Source: an uncultured bacterium
GTDB lineage: Bacteria; Actinomycetota; Actinomycetes; S36-B12
Assembly (NCBI GenBank): GCA_903934925.1
Contig: CAIZPS010000001.1
Location: 1-37,537 of the forward strand
Direction: 5' to 3'
DNA length: 37,537 bases
This document shows, one piece after another, positions 17,164 to 24,702 of this stretch (positions are counted from its first letter, which is position 1; every line of letters starts with the position of its first letter). The position numbers were made by a program, and so were the translations under genes. The notes under the pieces are model-generated. The model was not told the DNA's origin. It was given only the letters and a program-made list of their open reading frames with translations, and made no database searches.

Positions 17164-18690
17164 GTGTTCGCCAGCCTCTCCGACCGCCTCGCCTCGACCT
17201 TCAAGGGACTGCGCGGCAAGGGTCGACTCAGCGAGGCGGATGTCGACGCCACCGTGCGCGAGATCCGCACGGCACTCCTTGAGGCTGACGTCGCCCTCCC
17301 CGTCGTGCGGCAGTTCACGGCGAGCGTCCGCGAGCGGGCGCTGTCCGCCGAGGTCTCGGGTGCTCTGAATCCGGCACAGCAGGTCGTCAAGATCGTGCAT
17401 GAGGAGCTGGTCACTGTCCTGGGTGGCGAGACTGCCCGACTTCAGTTCGCCAAGACCGGGCCCACCGTCATCCTGCTCGCCGGACTGCAGGGTGCAGGCA
17501 AGACCACTCTGGCCGGAAAGCTCGCCCTGCACCTGAAGGAGCAGGGCCACACGCCCCTGCTCGTGGCCGCGGATCTGCAGCGCCCCAACGCAGTCGACCA
17601 GCTGATGGTGGTGGGCGAACGCGCTGGCGTTGCGGTGTTCGCGCCGGAGCCCGGCAACGGGATCGGCGATCCGGTTGCGGTCACGCGTGCTGCGCGAGAG
17701 CACGCGGTGGCAAAGGTCCACGACATCGTCATCGTCGACACCGCGGGTCGGCTGGCCGTGGATGCCGACCTGATGCAGCAGTTGCGCAATGTCCGGGATG
17801 CGGCGCAGCCCGACAACACCCTCCTTGTCGTCGACGCGATGATCGGCCAGGACGCCGTCCGCACTGCGGAGGAGTTCCAGTCGGGAGTGGGCTTCGATGC
17901 GGTGGTGCTCACCAAGCTCGATGGTGATGCGCGCGGCGGTGCGGCGCTTTCGGTTGTCACCGTGACGGGTCGCCCGATCATGTTCGCCTCAGTGGGGGAG
18001 AAGCTCACCGACTTCGAGGCCTTCCACCCCGATCGCATGGCTTCACGCATCCTTGACATGGGCGACGTCATGACGCTCATCGAGCAGGCCGAGCGTGCGT
18101 TCGACGCCGAGCAGGCCGAGCGCATGGCGCGCAAGATGTCCACGGGCGAGGACTTCACCCTCGACGACTTCCTGGAGCAGATGCAGGCCGTCAAGAAGAT
18201 GGGATCGCTCGGCAAGATTCTCGGGATGCTGCCGGGCATGGGCGACATGAAGGCTCAGTTGGACCAGGTCGATGATCGCGAACTCGACCGCGTGGCAGCG
18301 ATCATCCAGTCGATGACCCCGCAGGAGAGGCGCGATCCCAAGATCCTCAACGGATCGCGGCGCGCGCGCATCGCGGCAGGCTCGGGCACGACCGTCAGCG
18401 ACGTCAACGGCCTGGTCGATCGCTTCGGGCAGGCCCAGAAGATGATGCGGCAGATGGGACCGGGCGGCATGCCCGGCATGGGCGGCATGCCAGGACTTCC
18501 GGGCATGGGGGGCAGCAAGAAGTCCAAGGGCCGGATGGTGAAGGCAGCCAAGCCCGCCAAGGGCAAGCGCAAGAGCGGCAATCCGGCCAAGCGAGCCCTC
18601 GGCCAGGAGGGGCTGTCGCCCGAGGCAGCAGACGGATTGGAGTTCGATCCCGCATCCCTGCCCAAGGAGCTGCGCGACCTTCTCCAGTAG
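17164..18690 (+). CDS. ffh: Signal recognition particle protein Ffh
   Basis: Ffh is the GTPase and signal-sequence-binding subunit of the SRP. The 508-residue product has the N domain (FASLSDRLASTFKGLRGKG), GTPase motifs GLQGAGKTTLAGK near residue 106, DLQRPNAVDQL, DTAGRLAVD and TKLDGDARGG near 249, then a methionine-rich M domain (LEQMQAVKKMGSLGKILGML) and a Met/Gly-rich, lysine-rich tail (GGMPGMGGMPG, then KPAKGKRKSG) longer than in E. coli. The GTG at 17164 is preferred over the track's GTG at 17155 because Ffh proteins begin MFxxLxDRL and because AGGTAGGG is then correctly spaced. Confidence 0.96.
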   Translation: MFASLSDRLASTFKGLRGKGRLSEADVDATVREIRTALLEADVALPVVRQFTASVRERALSAEVSGALNPAQQVVKIVHEELVTVLGGETARLQFAKTGPTVILLAGLQGAGKTTLAGKLALHLKEQGHTPLLVAADLQRPNAVDQLMVVGERAGVAVFAPEPGNGIGDPVAVTRAAREHAVAKVHDIVIVDTAGRLAVDADLMQQLRNVRDAAQPDNTLLVVDAMIGQDAVRTAEEFQSGVGFDAVVLTKLDGDARGGAALSVVTVTGRPIMFASVGEKLTDFEAFHPDRMASRILDMGDVMTLIEQAERAFDAEQAERMARKMSTGEDFTLDDFLEQMQAVKKMGSLGKILGMLPGMGDMKAQLDQVDDRELDRVAAIIQSMTPQERRDPKILNGSRRARIAAGSGTTVSDVNGLVDRFGQAQKMMRQMGPGGMPGMGGMPGLPGMGGSKKSKGRMVKAAKPAKGKRKSGNPAKRALGQEGLSPEAADGLEFDPASLPKELRDLLQ

Positions 18691-18704
18691 CCATCGGCGT
18701 GGAC

Positions 18705-18716
18705 TACGGTCAGGAC
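18705..18716 (+). promoter_or_regulatory. Possible -10 element for a leaderless YcnI-like mRNA
   Basis: TACGGT (18705-18710) ends six bases before the ATG at 18717, in the short gap after ffh. There is no usable Shine-Dalgarno sequence; AGGA sits directly against the start. This fits a leaderless transcript beginning at the start codon. No convincing -35 is visible. Confidence 0.4.
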
Positions 18717-19238
18717 ATGACACGGCCGTCGGCAACGACCCTCGGCGCAGGGATCACGGGACTGGCTGCCGCAGTCCTCCTATGCGTTCCCGCGCCCGCC
18801 CAGGCGCACGGCATCATCGATCTGGGCAGTGTCGACGCGGTGGCGGGACGGACGAGCACCATGACCCTCGAAGTCCAGCATGGCTGCATCACGAATGCGA
18901 CCGGGACCCTCCAGGTGGAGGCCTCCGTCGGCCGGCCGTGGCGTCGGGTCGCCCCTCAGCCTGTCCGCGGCTGGACGGTCGGGGTCCAGCGGCTGCCCTC
19001 CGGGGGGCAGCAGATCACCTGGACCAAGCAAGGCGATCCGCATCCCTTCGGCACCCCGGTCTTCTTCCCCATTCGGGTCACCTGGCCGCAGAAGCCGGGG
19101 GTCTACAGCATGAAGGTGGTTCAGGCCTGCCCGGGCGACGTGACCACGTGGGGGACCCCTCCGGGACCGGCCACGGCCAATTCCCCCTCCCCGCCGATCA
19201 CCCCCATTCCGCAGGTCAAAGTCCTCCCGGCGAACTGA
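18717..19238 (+). CDS. YcnI-like (DUF1775) secreted protein, putative copper binding
   Basis: The 173-residue protein has a Sec signal peptide (hydrophobic GAGITGLAAAVLLCVPAPAQA) with a likely cut after AQA30, so the mature chain would start with His31. DUF1775/YcnI proteins bind Cu(II) through the N-terminal histidine. The pattern fits: a beta-rich domain with TMTLEVQHGC, PVRGWTVGVQ and TWPQKPGVYSMKVVQAC, where the Trp and the paired cysteines agree with the family. The C-terminus is Pro-rich and lacks the membrane helix some homologues have. The start is taken at 18717 so that a short N-region precedes the hydrophobic core. No copper genes adjoin. The family call is by pattern, without a search. 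Confidence 0.7.
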   Translation: MTRPSATTLGAGITGLAAAVLLCVPAPAQAHGIIDLGSVDAVAGRTSTMTLEVQHGCITNATGTLQVEASVGRPWRRVAPQPVRGWTVGVQRLPSGGQQITWTKQGDPHPFGTPVFFPIRVTWPQKPGVYSMKVVQACPGDVTTWGTPPGPATANSPSPPITPIPQVKVLPAN

Positions 19239-19262
19239 CCACTCCTGCGGGTCTGGCACACT
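19235..19262 (+). promoter_or_regulatory. Predicted promoter of the rpsP operon
   Basis: CTGACC (19235-19240), a 16-base spacer and CACACT (19257-19262) preceded by TGG form an extended -10 promoter at the end of the YcnI-like gene. Transcription from about 19269 would give a leader of roughly 120 bases before rpsP. Both hexamers deviate from consensus. Confidence 0.45.
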
Positions 19263-19331
19263 AGGGGGGCACTTGCCGCTCGGTAGGCCCTCTACCCTCC
19301 GAATCCGGCAGTCATCAGGAGCACAGAACCG

Positions 19332-19367
19332 GTCATGTCCCCACGTGACGGGCGCTGAGCTCCGCCC
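19332..19367 (+). promoter_or_regulatory. Two adjacent hairpins in the rpsP leader
   Basis: GTCATG pairs with CGTGAC around a six-base loop (19332-19349), and immediately after it GGGCG pairs with CGCCC around an eight-base loop (19350-19367). The AGGAG of rpsP follows nine bases later. They could form a translational control element or simply be chance GC pairing. Confidence 0.35.
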
Positions 19368-19391
19368 CTCACAACAGGAGATAAGCCACCC

Positions 19392-19967
19392 GTGGCCGTC
19401 AAGATCAAGTTGAAGCGCGTCGGCAAGATCCACGCACCCCAGTACCGCATCGTCGTCGCCGACTCCCGCACCGCCCGCAACGGCCGTGCCATCGAGGAGG
19501 TCGGCATCTACCAGCCGCTCGACAACCCGAGCATGATCAAGGTCGAGTCCGAGCGCATCCAGTACTGGCTCGGCGTCGGCGCGCAGCCGACCGAGGCCGT
19601 CACGGCCATCCTGAAGGTCACCGGGGACTGGCAGAAGTTCAAGGGTCTGCCGGGTGCCGAGGGAACCCTCGAGGTGAAGGCCGCCAAGCCCAGCAAGGTC
19701 GTCGCCTTCGAGGCCGCGGTCAAGGCAGCAGGCGAGGAGCCCAAGCAGAAGCCGAAGCCCAAGCTGGCTGCCGAGGAACCCGCTGCCGCCCCGCCCGCTG
19801 CCGATGTGGTGAGCGAGGAGCTCGCGTCCGCCGACGAGGTTGTGGCGGAGGCCGTCGCCGAGACCGCGGCGGTGGACGAGGTCGTGGCCGACGAGGCTGC
19901 CGCCGAGGCGCTCGAGAACCTCGCTGACGAGGTCGCTGCCGAGGCTGCTGCCGAGGAGAACGCCTGA
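19392..19967 (+). CDS. rpsP: 30S ribosomal protein bS16 with long acidic tail
   Basis: The first ~85 residues are a normal bS16 ([21 protein letters not shown], then [12 protein letters not shown] and [16 protein letters not shown]). The chain then continues to 191 residues, about twice the usual length, with a Lys/Pro linker (PKQKPKPK) and a low-complexity Ala/Glu/Asp tail containing repeated DEVVAE/DEVVADE blocks. Such tails occur in actinobacterial S16. GTG start with AGGAG eleven bases upstream. The stop overlaps the khpA start (TGATG). The operon rpsP-khpA-rimM-trmD-rplS follows. Confidence 0.96.
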   Translation: MAVKIKLKRVGKIHAPQYRIVVADSRTARNGRAIEEVGIYQPLDNPSMIKVESERIQYWLGVGAQPTEAVTAILKVTGDWQKFKGLPGAEGTLEVKAAKPSKVVAFEAAVKAAGEEPKQKPKPKLAAEEPAAAPPAADVVSEELASADEVVAEAVAETAAVDEVVADEAAAEALENLADEVAAEAAAEENA

Positions 19968-20206
19968 TGCTCGAGGAGGCCCTCGGCCACCTCGTACGCG
20001 GCATCGTCGATCATCCCGACGACGTCGACGTGCGGATGCGCAGTGGGCGTCGGGGCAAGTCGCTCGACGTCCGGGTGCACCCGGACGACATGGGGCGTGT
20101 CATCGGACGCGGCGGGCGCACGGCTACAGCCCTGCGCACGGTGGTCACGGCACTGAACGACGATCGGGCTGTGCGCATCGACTTCCTCGACGTCGCCGAG
20201 CGCTAG
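19967..20206 (+). CDS. khpA: KH-domain RNA-binding protein KhpA
   Basis: This 79-residue protein consists of one KH domain with the GxxG loop in VHPDDMGRVIGRGGRTATALRTVV. KhpA pairs with KhpB/Jag in Gram-positive bacteria to bind RNAs and affect cell division and elongation, and it is almost always encoded between rpsP and rimM, as here. The ATG overlaps the rpsP stop by one base, so translation is probably coupled. The partner khpB is not in this window. Confidence 0.92.
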   Translation: MLEEALGHLVRGIVDHPDDVDVRMRSGRRGKSLDVRVHPDDMGRVIGRGGRTATALRTVVTALNDDRAVRIDFLDVAER

Positions 20207-20212
20207 TCCCCG

Positions 20213-20725
20213 ATGCGCGTCGTCGTGGGACGCATCGGGCGTCCGCACGGGATCCGGGGCGAGGTCACCGTCGAGACGCGCACGGACGAGCCGGAAGAGC
20301 GATTTGCGCCGGGCGCGGTGCTGCTCGTGGAATCCTCCGTCCGGCATCTGGTGGTCGACGGCATGCACTGGCACTCCGGACGCCTGCTGCTGTCCTTCGA
20401 GGGCGTGCACGACCGCACCGCGGCGGAGGGGCTTCGCGGCCTGGTGCTCGAGGTCGAGCGCGCCGATGATGAGGCACCGGAGGATCCGGAGGAGTTCTAC
20501 GACAGCGCCCTGATCGGCTGTGTCGTCGAGTTGGTGGATGGCACACGGATCGGAACCATCTCGGAGATCGCGCACCTGCCGGGCCAGGACCTGCTCGTGG
20601 TCGACCGGGAGCCGGGTGAACTGCTCGTGCCCTTCGTCGAGCAGTTCGTGCCGCAGGTCGACGTCAGTGGACGACGCATTGTGATCACTCCGCCGACTGG
20701 CCTGCTCGATGATGCGGGTTCCTGA
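20213..20725 (+). CDS. rimM: Ribosome maturation factor RimM
   Basis: RimM helps the 30S head mature and binds S19. The 170-residue protein shows the N-terminal RimM domain ([22 protein letters not shown]) and the C-terminal PRC-barrel ([15 protein letters not shown], then GQDLLVV and [15 protein letters not shown]). The ATG lies six bases after khpA. The stop overlaps the trmD ATG, as in many bacteria. Confidence 0.95.
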   Translation: MRVVVGRIGRPHGIRGEVTVETRTDEPEERFAPGAVLLVESSVRHLVVDGMHWHSGRLLLSFEGVHDRTAAEGLRGLVLEVERADDEAPEDPEEFYDSALIGCVVELVDGTRIGTISEIAHLPGQDLLVVDREPGELLVPFVEQFVPQVDVSGRRIVITPPTGLLDDAGS

Positions 20726-21432
20726 TGCGGATCGACGTGGTCAGCATCTTCCCTGCGTACCTCGAGGCGCTCTCCTTGTCGCTCGTGGGCAAGGCTGTGG
20801 AGGCCGGTGTCATCTCCCTCGCGGTTCACGATCTTCGTGATGCGACTCACGACCGTCATCGCACGGTCGACGACACTCCGTACGGCGGCGGTCCGGGCAT
20901 GGTGATGAGCCCCGAGCCATGGGGGGAGTCCCTCGACGCTCTTCGGGCCAGCGGCGGCGAAGCAGCTCCGGTCCTCGTGATCCCGACGCCGTCTGGTGTG
21001 CGCTTCGACCAGGCGATGGCTGACGATTGGAGCGCCGCCGGCTGGCTGGTGTTCGCCTGCGGCCGGTACGAGGGCATCGACGCCAGGGTCGCCGATCACT
21101 ACCGGGAGCGGTCGGACTGGGCGGGGGTGCTGGAGGTCTCGATCGGCGACTATGTGCTTGCCGGGGGTGAGGCTGCCGCCCTGGTCATGATCGAGGCGGT
21201 GGCACGGCTGCTGCCAGGCGTGCTGGGCAATGAGGTGAGCGCTCGCGAGGACTCGTTCGCCGCGGGAGAGATGTCCCGTCGGGTCGAGGGTCCGATCTAC
21301 ACCAAACCCCCCACGTGGCGGGGCCTTGATGTCCCGGACGTGCTCATGAGCGGGCACCACGGTCGGATCGCCCAGTGGCGGCGCGAGCAGTCTGAGGAGC
21401 GCACGCGTCGAATGCGACCAGATCTGGGCTGA
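20725..21432 (+). CDS. trmD: tRNA (guanine37-N1)-methyltransferase TrmD
   Basis: TrmD makes m1G37 next to the anticodon, preventing +1 frameshifts. The 235-residue SPOUT protein has [10 protein letters not shown] at the start, [13 protein letters not shown], the knot region [11 protein letters not shown] and [22 protein letters not shown], and a C-terminal [22 protein letters not shown] with the conserved Pro-Tyr recognition segment, ending [14 protein letters not shown]. It overlaps rimM by one base. rplS follows after about 200 bases with its own predicted promoter. Confidence 0.97.
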   Translation: MRIDVVSIFPAYLEALSLSLVGKAVEAGVISLAVHDLRDATHDRHRTVDDTPYGGGPGMVMSPEPWGESLDALRASGGEAAPVLVIPTPSGVRFDQAMADDWSAAGWLVFACGRYEGIDARVADHYRERSDWAGVLEVSIGDYVLAGGEAAALVMIEAVARLLPGVLGNEVSAREDSFAAGEMSRRVEGPIYTKPPTWRGLDVPDVLMSGHHGRIAQWRREQSEERTRRMRPDLG

Positions 21433-21467
21433 CCGCGGTCCGTGCCTCGGGACCACCCGGACCTGGT

Positions 21468-21497
21468 TTGGGTCTCGAGTGACCACCGTGGCAGACT
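21468..21497 (+). promoter_or_regulatory. Predicted promoter of rplS
   Basis: TTGGGT (21468-21473), an 18-base spacer and CAGACT (21492-21497) preceded by TGG lie in the trmD-rplS gap. The 11-mer CGTGGCAGACT around this -10 recurs exactly before the ion channel gene. The resulting rplS leader would be about 135 bases. Confidence 0.45.
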
Positions 21498-21586
21498 ACG
21501 CAGGCCTGATGAGCCGCTCCGGCTCCCGGCCCGCCCCGCCACAGGGGTCGCGGTCCGGAAGGGCTTCGGCTCCGGCCGAGCGCACC

Positions 21587-21609
21587 ACCCCACCTCTGAG
21601 ATGTGGGCG
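21587..21609 (+). promoter_or_regulatory. Hairpin in the rplS leader
   Basis: CCCAC pairs with GTGGG, continued after one mismatch by TC with GA around a TGA loop, at about 21589-21607. It lies 15 bases before the AGGAAG of rplS. The rest of the 143-base leader is GC-rich and holds no convincing ORF. A role in L19 feedback is possible but unsupported by any recognised motif. Confidence 0.3.
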
Positions 21610-21640
21610 ACCTGTGGCGCCTGCAGGAAGCGATGCTCTG

Positions 21641-22003
21641 ATGAAGACCCTCGACGCCCTCGATGCTGACTCCCTGAAGGACGGCATCCCCGACTTCCGT
21701 CCCGGCGACACCGTCAAGGTGCACGTGAAGGTCGTCGAAGGCAACAAGACTCGCGTCCAGGTGTTTCAGGGTGTCGTGATCGCCCGCTCGGGCGCAGGCG
21801 TTGGCGAGACCTACACGGTCCGCAAGGTCTCCTATGGCGTGGGTGTCGAGCGGACCTTCCCGGTTCACACGCCCATCGTGGAGAAGATCGAGGTCGTCAC
21901 GCGCGGTGACGTCCGTCGCGCGAAGCTGTACTACCTGCGTGATCTCCGCGGCAAGAAGGCCAAGATCCGCGAGCGCCGCGAGAACGTCAAGTCCGACAAC
22001 TGA
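21641..22003 (+). CDS. rplS: 50S ribosomal protein bL19
   Basis: The 120-residue protein is normal bL19: [54 protein letters not shown] and a basic end [20 protein letters not shown]19 lies at the 30S-50S interface. The track's longer ORF from 21479 adds 54 low-complexity Pro/Ser/Arg residues not found in L19; the ATG at 21641 has AGGAAG ten bases upstream and gives the usual length. lepB follows 45 bases later. Confidence 0.96.
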   Translation: MKTLDALDADSLKDGIPDFRPGDTVKVHVKVVEGNKTRVQVFQGVVIARSGAGVGETYTVRKVSYGVGVERTFPVHTPIVEKIEVVTRGDVRRAKLYYLRDLRGKKAKIRERRENVKSDN

Positions 22004-22048
22004 TCCCGGGCCCCGGCCGGCCATCCGGAGGGCGAGGAGATCGACGAC

Positions 22049-22741
22049 GTGAGCAAGGCAGCGCGGCGAGGACAGCCGTGGTGGGACATCCCGGTCACCA
22101 TCGCCATTGCCGTGGGCGTGGTGCTGCTGGTCACGACCTTCATCGCGAAGCCGTTCTCGATCCCGTCGGGGTCGATGGAAGACACCCTGCAGGTGGGTGA
22201 CCGCATTCTCGTGAACCGACTCGTGTACCACACGCGGTCCATCGAGCGCGGTGACGTCGTCGTCTTCGACGGATCCGACAGCTTCGTGCCTGCAGGGGAT
22301 GTTCCTCAGCGCAACCCGATCGCAGGCGCAGTGGCGTGGGTAGGGCAGTCGCTGGGGATCATGGCTCCGGACTCGACGGACTTCGTCAAGCGCGTTATCG
22401 GAGTGGGCGGTGATCGCGTCGTGTGCTGCGACGCCGATGGATGGATCACCGTCAACGGCGTGCCCCTTGAGGAGTCGGCTTACCTGTTCATCGGTGATGA
22501 GCCGAGTGACCAGGCGTTCGACGTCGTCGTGCCGGAGGGCATGCTGTGGGTCATGGGCGACCATCGGTCGAATTCCGCAGACTCCCGCGCGCACATGGGT
22601 GATCCCGGGGGCGGCTTCGTTCCGGAGTCCAAGGTGGTGGGTCGGGCGATGGTCGTGCTGTGGCCGGTATCCCGCATCGGTGCGGTTGAGATTCCCGAGG
22701 CCTTCGCATCTCTTCCTGAGGCGAGCGGGTCGCAGCCTTGA
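22049..22741 (+). CDS. lepB: Type I signal peptidase (first of two)
   Basis: It cleaves signal peptides from exported proteins on the outer face of the membrane. The 230-residue protein has one N-terminal membrane helix (IPVTIAIAVGVVLLVTTFIA), the catalytic serine Ser42 in SIPSGSMEDTL, the general-base lysine near residue 114 in DFVKRVIGVGGD, and the box E segment MGDHRSNSADSR. A CC pair (VVCCDADG) follows box D, as in actinobacterial homologues. GTG start behind GGCGAGGAG. The stop overlaps the ATG of a second signal peptidase. Confidence 0.94.
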   Translation: MSKAARRGQPWWDIPVTIAIAVGVVLLVTTFIAKPFSIPSGSMEDTLQVGDRILVNRLVYHTRSIERGDVVVFDGSDSFVPAGDVPQRNPIAGAVAWVGQSLGIMAPDSTDFVKRVIGVGGDRVVCCDADGWITVNGVPLEESAYLFIGDEPSDQAFDVVVPEGMLWVMGDHRSNSADSRAHMGDPGGGFVPESKVVGRAMVVLWPVSRIGAVEIPEAFASLPEASGSQP

Positions 22742-23502
22742 TGGTCGAGTCCGCAGGTGACCCCCAGGAGTCCGGGCTCGCGCGCGAGGCCGGCCGCGGT
22801 CGGCATGCTCGGGGAGGCGCGCCGAGGGAGTCAACCGGCTTCGTGCGGTGGCTGGGAGAGACCGCGATCATCGTCGTTTCGGCCCTGGTCCTGTCGGCCT
22901 TGGTCCGCGCATTCCTGATGCAGGCCTTCTACGTGCCCAGTGCCTCAATGGAGGACACCCTTGCCGTCAGTGACCGGATCATCGCCTCGAAGATCACCAC
23001 GACGATGGGTGGGGTCAGTCGCGGTGAGGTGGTGGTCTTCAAGGACCCGGGGGACTGGCTCCCGGATCCTCCCCCGCCGGCTGAGGGGTGGCGCGGCATG
23101 CTCCAATCCGGCCTTACATTCATCGGGCTCTTGCCCAGTGACACCGGTAACGATCTCGTGAAGCGCGTCATTGCCGTCGCGGGAGATCGGATTGCCTGCT
23201 GCGACGCTCAGGGTCGCATTCTTCTCAATGGCACTCCGCTTGACGAGGACTACATCATCGGCCCCACCGACCAGGTGCTGTTCGACGTCACCGTGCCTGT
23301 CGATGGCGTCTTCGTGATGGGTGACAACCGCGGCAACTCGCGTGACTCCCGATTCCACCTCGAGGTCGCCAGTGGGGCGGTGCCGGTCGATGATGTCGTC
23401 GGACGTGTGGTGCTCGTGCTGTGGCCGCTGAGCCGAATTGCGACCGTGCCGATCCCGGGCGTCTTCGGGGAGCCGGGAGTCGCTCCCCCCGCGATCTCGT
23501 AG
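22741..23502 (+). CDS. lepB: Type I signal peptidase (second of two)
   Basis: This 253-residue paralogue of the gene before it has a longer Gly/Arg/Glu-rich cytosolic N-terminus, a membrane helix (TAIIVVSALVLSALVRAFLM), catalytic Ser69 in VPSASMEDTL, the lysine in DLVKRVIAVAGD, and MGDNRGNSRDSR. The CC pair (IACCDAQG) is shared, so a local duplication is likely, yet the chains have diverged clearly, which suggests different substrate preference. The ATG at 22741 overlaps the previous stop; the track's TTG one codon earlier is not needed. rnhB begins three bases after the stop. Confidence 0.94.
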   Translation: MVESAGDPQESGLAREAGRGRHARGGAPRESTGFVRWLGETAIIVVSALVLSALVRAFLMQAFYVPSASMEDTLAVSDRIIASKITTTMGGVSRGEVVVFKDPGDWLPDPPPPAEGWRGMLQSGLTFIGLLPSDTGNDLVKRVIAVAGDRIACCDAQGRILLNGTPLDEDYIIGPTDQVLFDVTVPVDGVFVMGDNRGNSRDSRFHLEVASGAVPVDDVVGRVVLVLWPLSRIATVPIPGVFGEPGVAPPAIS

Positions 23503-23505
23503 GCC

Positions 23506-24339
23506 ATGCCCACGTCGCCGTCCCTGCGAGTCGAGCGTGCGCTGCTGCGGGCGGGGGCCACGCTGGTGTGCGGCATGGACGAGGTGGGGCGCGGCGCGCT
23601 GAGTGGGCCGGTGACCGTGGGGGTCGTGGTCGTCGACGACCGAAGCCGAAGCCTCGCCGGCGTTCGAGACAGCAAGCTGCTGACGCCCCACGTTCGCGAG
23701 GAACTCGTGCCCGTCATCCGCCGCTGGGCGGTCGACTGGGCCGTCGGTCATGCCACCGCTGCGGAGATCGACCGGTCCGGCATTGTCGCCGGTCTGCGCC
23801 TCGCGGGCCTGCGTGCGCTCAGTTCGCTGCGGGCAGCCCCTGATGCGATCGTGCTCGACGGGAGCCACGACTGGCTCAGCGCGCCGGTCCAGGGGAGTCT
23901 TTTCGACGAGCAGGACCGGGAGGCGATGTCGACGGACCTCCCCGCCTCCGTCCCCCCCGACGTCGCGATCCACATGCGCGTGAAGGCGGATCTGACGTGC
24001 ACCTCGGTTGCCGCCGCCAGCATCCTGGCGAAGGTCGAGCGGGACGCGCACATGCGTGATCTGCATCGTCGTTATCCGGACTACGGCTGGGCCGAGAACA
24101 AGGGCTATGCCTCACCCGATCATCGTGACGCCCTCGAGCAACTCGGACCCTGGTCGAACATCGTCGCAGCTGGCGACTGCCCGGAGTGCGCGAGCACTGA
24201 CGCGCGGTCCGCGTGGATCGGTCCCGTCTTCCGGCGGAGCCCCATCCACAGCCGGGCGCCGCATCCGCAGTCGTCCACAGCAGCGCTCTGGGTGATGCCT
24301 CAGGACGGTGCTCGTCAGCACAGTGGCTGGCGGAGGTGA
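23506..24339 (+). CDS. rnhB: Ribonuclease HII with C-terminal extension
   Basis: RNase HII cuts RNA in RNA-DNA hybrids and removes misincorporated ribonucleotides. The catalytic set is present: Asp25 and Glu26 in GMDEVGRG, Asp118 in IVLDGSHDW, and the aspartate in the KADLTCTSVAAASILAKV segment near 162. The GRG motif and YxxxxNKGY-like GWAENKGYASPDH are intact. The core ends near residue 217 (LEQLGPW), but the ORF runs on for about 60 residues rich in Ser, Arg and Pro, ending 277 residues long, without recognisable domain. In many actinobacteria a DUF2469 gene follows rnhB; here yraN follows directly. Confidence 0.93.
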   Translation: MPTSPSLRVERALLRAGATLVCGMDEVGRGALSGPVTVGVVVVDDRSRSLAGVRDSKLLTPHVREELVPVIRRWAVDWAVGHATAAEIDRSGIVAGLRLAGLRALSSLRAAPDAIVLDGSHDWLSAPVQGSLFDEQDREAMSTDLPASVPPDVAIHMRVKADLTCTSVAAASILAKVERDAHMRDLHRRYPDYGWAENKGYASPDHRDALEQLGPWSNIVAAGDCPECASTDARSAWIGPVFRRSPIHSRAPHPQSSTAALWVMPQDGARQHSGWRR

Positions 24340-24344
24340 TCGCG

Positions 24345-24701
24345 ATGAACGCGAGGGGAGCACTCGGCCGCTATGGGGAGGACGTCGCCGCCGCGCTGCT
24401 GCAGAGCATGGGAATGACGATCCTGTGTCGAAACTGGCGGTGCGTCGCAGGGGAGCTCGACATCGTCGCCCGGGACGGCGATGCGCTGGTCGTGTGCGAG
24501 GTGAAGACGCGCCGGAGCATGTCCCATGGCTCACCAGCGGAGGCAGTCGGCCCGCGCAAGATGCAGCGCCTTCGGGCACTGGCCCTGCACTGGCTGGACG
24601 AGGCCGAGATCTACATCCCGACGGTGCGCTTCGACGTCGTCGGTGTGATCCTCCCGCGCACGGGCGCCCCGATCGTGTCCTACTTGCGCGGGGTGGAGTG
24701 A
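24345..24701 (+). CDS. YraN family (UPF0102) endonuclease-like protein
   Basis: The 118-residue protein belongs to the YraN/UPF0102 family of predicted PD-(D/E)XK nucleases: LGRYGEDVAAALLQSMGMTIL, then RNWRCVAGELDIVARDGDALVVCEVKTRRS, where the D and the ExK (CEVKTR) are the fold's catalytic positions. The biological role is not established. The ATG at 24345 is preceded by GGAGGTGATC, a near-perfect anti-16S match, whereas the track's GTG start overlaps rnhB coding sequence. It is followed after one base by comM, the usual actinobacterial neighbour. Confidence 0.9.
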   Translation: MNARGALGRYGEDVAAALLQSMGMTILCRNWRCVAGELDIVARDGDALVVCEVKTRRSMSHGSPAEAVGPRKMQRLRALALHWLDEAEIYIPTVRFDVVGVILPRTGAPIVSYLRGVE

Positions 24702-24702
24702 C

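Noticed and set aside
21479-21640. N-terminal extension of rplS, or a leader peptide
   Set aside because: The added residues are low-complexity Pro/Ser/Arg and absent from L19 proteins. The ATG at 21641 has a good Shine-Dalgarno and gives the normal length.
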